From positions 434,001 through 498,000 of the forward strand of contig PUFA01000166.1 in NCBI GenBank assembly GCA_003508835.1: a stretch of DNA of 64,000 nt, given 5' to 3'. This DNA comes from Eonycteris spelaea (Eukaryota; Chordata; Mammalia; Chiroptera; Pteropodidae). The position numbers were made by a program, and so were the translations under genes. Every line of letters begins with the position of its first letter. Position 1 is the first letter of the stretch. Shown piece by piece: positions 61,255-64,000 of this stretch. The notes beneath the pieces are model-generated. The model had not been told where the DNA came from. It worked only from the letters and a program-made list of their open reading frames with translations, and searched no databases.

Positions 61255-64000
61255 CTAAAAAAAAAAGAAAGAAAAAAATTAGCAATATAAGGAAATCCTT
61301 TATGTTTTGAATCTGAGCATTCAAATAATTTATAATAGAAACTACTTTTATGCTCACCTTTGTGCATGACATCCAACTAAATGACTTGATGAATCCAAAT
61401 TATTTACCTGCTTTCCTGGAATTACAAATGAATTGATTAGAAAAGAAAAACATTTCTGAGAGAAAGGGTATAATCCTCTGAAAGAAAAAGAAACAGACCA
61501 CAGTATCACATATCATGAGAAAATATTTTACGTGATAGCTAATGTACAAATGAAATACTTTCACATATTGAGTATAAAAAGCAGCTCTGTAAGTAATATA
61601 TACAAGATGATCACTCATCCATTTTACAGAGGAAATATGGATAGGAAACAAATGTCCTGCTTCACCTTCAGGCAAATGTTATAAATCCAGTCTTTGGCTT
61701 TATGAATTACAATGCTCAATACAGCACTTAAGGATCCTATTTAGATTCAGAAAGTTACTTAAGGAAATATGTTACACTTATTTTAAAAATTTGCCCACGT
61801 AACTGTCATATTTGTTTGCAAGCCTAGAGCACATCCTCTGACGCTTTAATAGCCATATTTTAATTTCCATGGACTTATAAGTTTATGTGAGAGAACAGCA
61901 AGATACAAAGCTTGAAAGACTATCAAAGATGAGATCATGAAAGACTTTATGTAGTATGCAGAAGGTTTCATAGAGAATGCTTAAGAGTTTTAAATAGGAA
62001 AGATATATGATTAGATTTATGTTCTAGAGTCACTTTGGTAGTAGAAGAAAAAATACTGTAAACAGGAATTCTAGTTGGACGGCTATAAATATTCCAGGTA
62101 AGAGAGGATGAGGGTCTCAAGAGACATTAAAGGGCATTCACATAGATATGAAAGGTAAAGAAGGCATCAATGGTGACATTAACCAAGGGGGAAAAATTAG
62201 GCAGAAGAGGTCTCTGAGGAAAAAGAGGTGAAACGTAGATATGTAGAGTTTGAAGGTCTCAAATGACATAAAATTAGAAAGGCAGAGATATAGTAGTTTA
62301 GTGGTGGTTCCAGAAGCCATCAATAGCATGAACTGTTAGAGGGAAATAAAGTAAGAATGGAAAATGTCCAATGCAAATGGCTATATTAGGCCACTGGTAA
62401 CCTCAGTTTAAACAGTTTTAGTGGAAACATGAGAAAAGACAGTAACATGAATAAGGAAAAATTGAGAGCTAAAAGGGGTTGGGGATAAAGAATTGGCAGG
62501 TGGGACAAACCTAAGTAACTTTATAGCCAGAAACAAAAGGAGCCAAAAATGAAAAGTTGAAGATATATAATATAGAGCACAGGTAGAATGCATTAACATT
62601 ATAAGGAATGAGGTAATTATTCTCTAAGGAAAGAATGCTTTTGGAAGTAGAATAGGTACATATTAAATGGAGGGACATGAGAAAATGGAATTTACTGCCG
62701 ATGAGCGGGGAGATAAAATCATTGGCTTAGAATGAGGAGGATGGGGATTGGATTTGAAATGAGCTGTCAAAGTCTTTTGGAATGTTTGAAGGGGAATGGG
62801 AAATAAAAAAAGGGATTGAAAATGATTGCTAAGTGATAGCAAGGGTGAGAATTTTTAAAGTGGTATCAAAGGGCATGACACTTTTTCTAAAACAATGTTA
62901 AGAAGCTCAGGTATAAAGGCAGAGATGGATGGTTGTTGGTTAAATCCAGGACTGGAGCATAGCAAGTGGGTATGGTAGAGAATGTGGATATGAAGGTGTT
63001 TAAGAGTACTAGGAAAGTGGTTTGTGTGGTGAATTGTAGGGTCTAGCCTGGATTTTAAAGGAACCGAATCCAGAAAGAAACTGAAAGTTCAGGTAAAAGT
63101 AGATTCAAATAATAGGAGCTTTCACTGGTTGAAAAGAGACAAGGAATATATGAAAATGAATATTTTGAAAGAAGTTATTGGCCTTTAAAGATCACATAGG
63201 TCTAATAAAAACTAGTGAAAAATTGAAGGCAAAAATAGGGGAGAGGTTGACTGGGGTAAAGATTAAAGACTGAGAAGCAGAAAGGCTCAAAGAATTCTGA
63301 GGGTTAGGGTGTCTGGTATGTTAGCAAAATGGGCAATATGTTGCCCATGAAGATGGAAAAATTTGAACTGAGAATGAGGTGCAAATTCATGGTACATCAT
63401 TCATCGAGGCCCTGAATGAAAATCTGGTGTTACTTTATATATAGTCTTTTGTTGACAAAATCTTTAATTTTGTAGTCAGCGCTACCACATGTTTTCATTT
63501 ATAAATTATGTTTCTATTTTTAAAAGCAATTCTTTTGTCTCAGTATCATTAAGATATTCTCTTACATTTTCTTTTATTAACTGTTTTGCTTTTCACTTTT
63601 AGGTCTTTAATCATCTTGGAGTTCACCTTTGTACATGGTATAAGAAAGGGATCTAATTTTTTTCCTGTAATATGTGTACCAGCCAATAAATTTCACCCAC
63701 TCTGATGTTACTTCTATCAAATACAAGTTCCTATAAACGTGTGGTCTCTTTCTAAAAATTTATCTTTTTTTTGTTCCATTTATCTTTTTTATTACTGCAA
63801 AAAACTTTAAGCAAAAAATGAACAATCACCCATTGGGAATGATGTAAGTATTCAAAAAGAAAATACTGTGGTGTTGCTGCAAACAAATGAATTTTTAGAC
63901 ATAAAAATGACACTTAAAAATGACACATTTTTAACGAACTTAAAAATGTACCTGTACAAGGTTTATTTCTTAGTCCCTGAGTCTTCTGAGATTTTGGAGG
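61255..64000 (-). other. NPAT: NPAT intron (right edge of window)
   Basis: No further NPAT exon could be supported. 62.0-63.1 kb resembles the same old dispersed repeat family as at 26.4 and 36.7 kb; the rest is AT-rich and unassigned. Confidence 0.6.

Noticed and set aside
61415..61484. Exon-like block on the minus strand (good AG acceptor, GTAAAT donor) upstream of the NPAT large exon
   Set aside because: The frame needed to join the next exon contains a TAA, and I could not match its peptide to NPAT.

Overview
This is a mammalian nuclear window, AT-rich and intron-dominated, containing three genes in the conserved CUL5 - ACAT1 - NPAT order: the 3' end of CUL5 (+), all of ACAT1 (+) and the 3' end of NPAT (-). 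The order matches human 11q22.3. Two SINEs derived from 5S rRNA (10875-11035 and 37193-37414) point to an Old World fruit bat (Pteropodidae), where such SINEs (MEG-RS/MEG-RL) are described. Springhare also carries 5S-derived SINEs, so the assignment is an inference.

Layout. 1-11864 holds the last eight coding exons of CUL5 (residues 394-780 of the cullin-5 ubiquitin-ligase scaffold, including the neddylation lysine). A long AU-rich 3' UTR follows, perhaps to about 15.2 kb. 15.2-22.6 kb is intergenic, with old L1, MER5A, MLT1 and microsatellite sequence. A CpG island at about 22.64-23.29 kb is the ACAT1 promoter and first exon. ACAT1 runs from 22947 to 48017 in 12 exons. Its introns carry a HAL1-like half-L1, a deleted gammaretroviral provirus, a 5S SINE, two copies of one short hAT element, and an L1 split by an LTR. 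48.2-58.4 kb lies between the convergent ACAT1 and NPAT genes and is mostly decayed L1. The last two coding exons of NPAT are on the minus strand at 58828-58905 and 60096-61254.

The main observation is in ACAT1 (mitochondrial acetoacetyl-CoA thiolase). Start, stop, splice sites, catalytic residues (Cys126, His385, Cys413) and ten exon lengths all match the family. Exon 4 and exon 6, however, are each one base short. Each deletion brings stop codons into frame, and the first would truncate the protein at 85 residues. Pteropodids have lost HMGCS2 and hence ketogenesis, so a lesion in a ketone-body enzyme would be notable. Both deletions fall in short A or T runs, so assembly error is the main alternative. 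CUL5 and NPAT coding exons in the same window are intact.

No bacterial-type system, CRISPR array or novel operon is present. The accessory content is retrotransposons and DNA transposons, several with readable target-site duplications.
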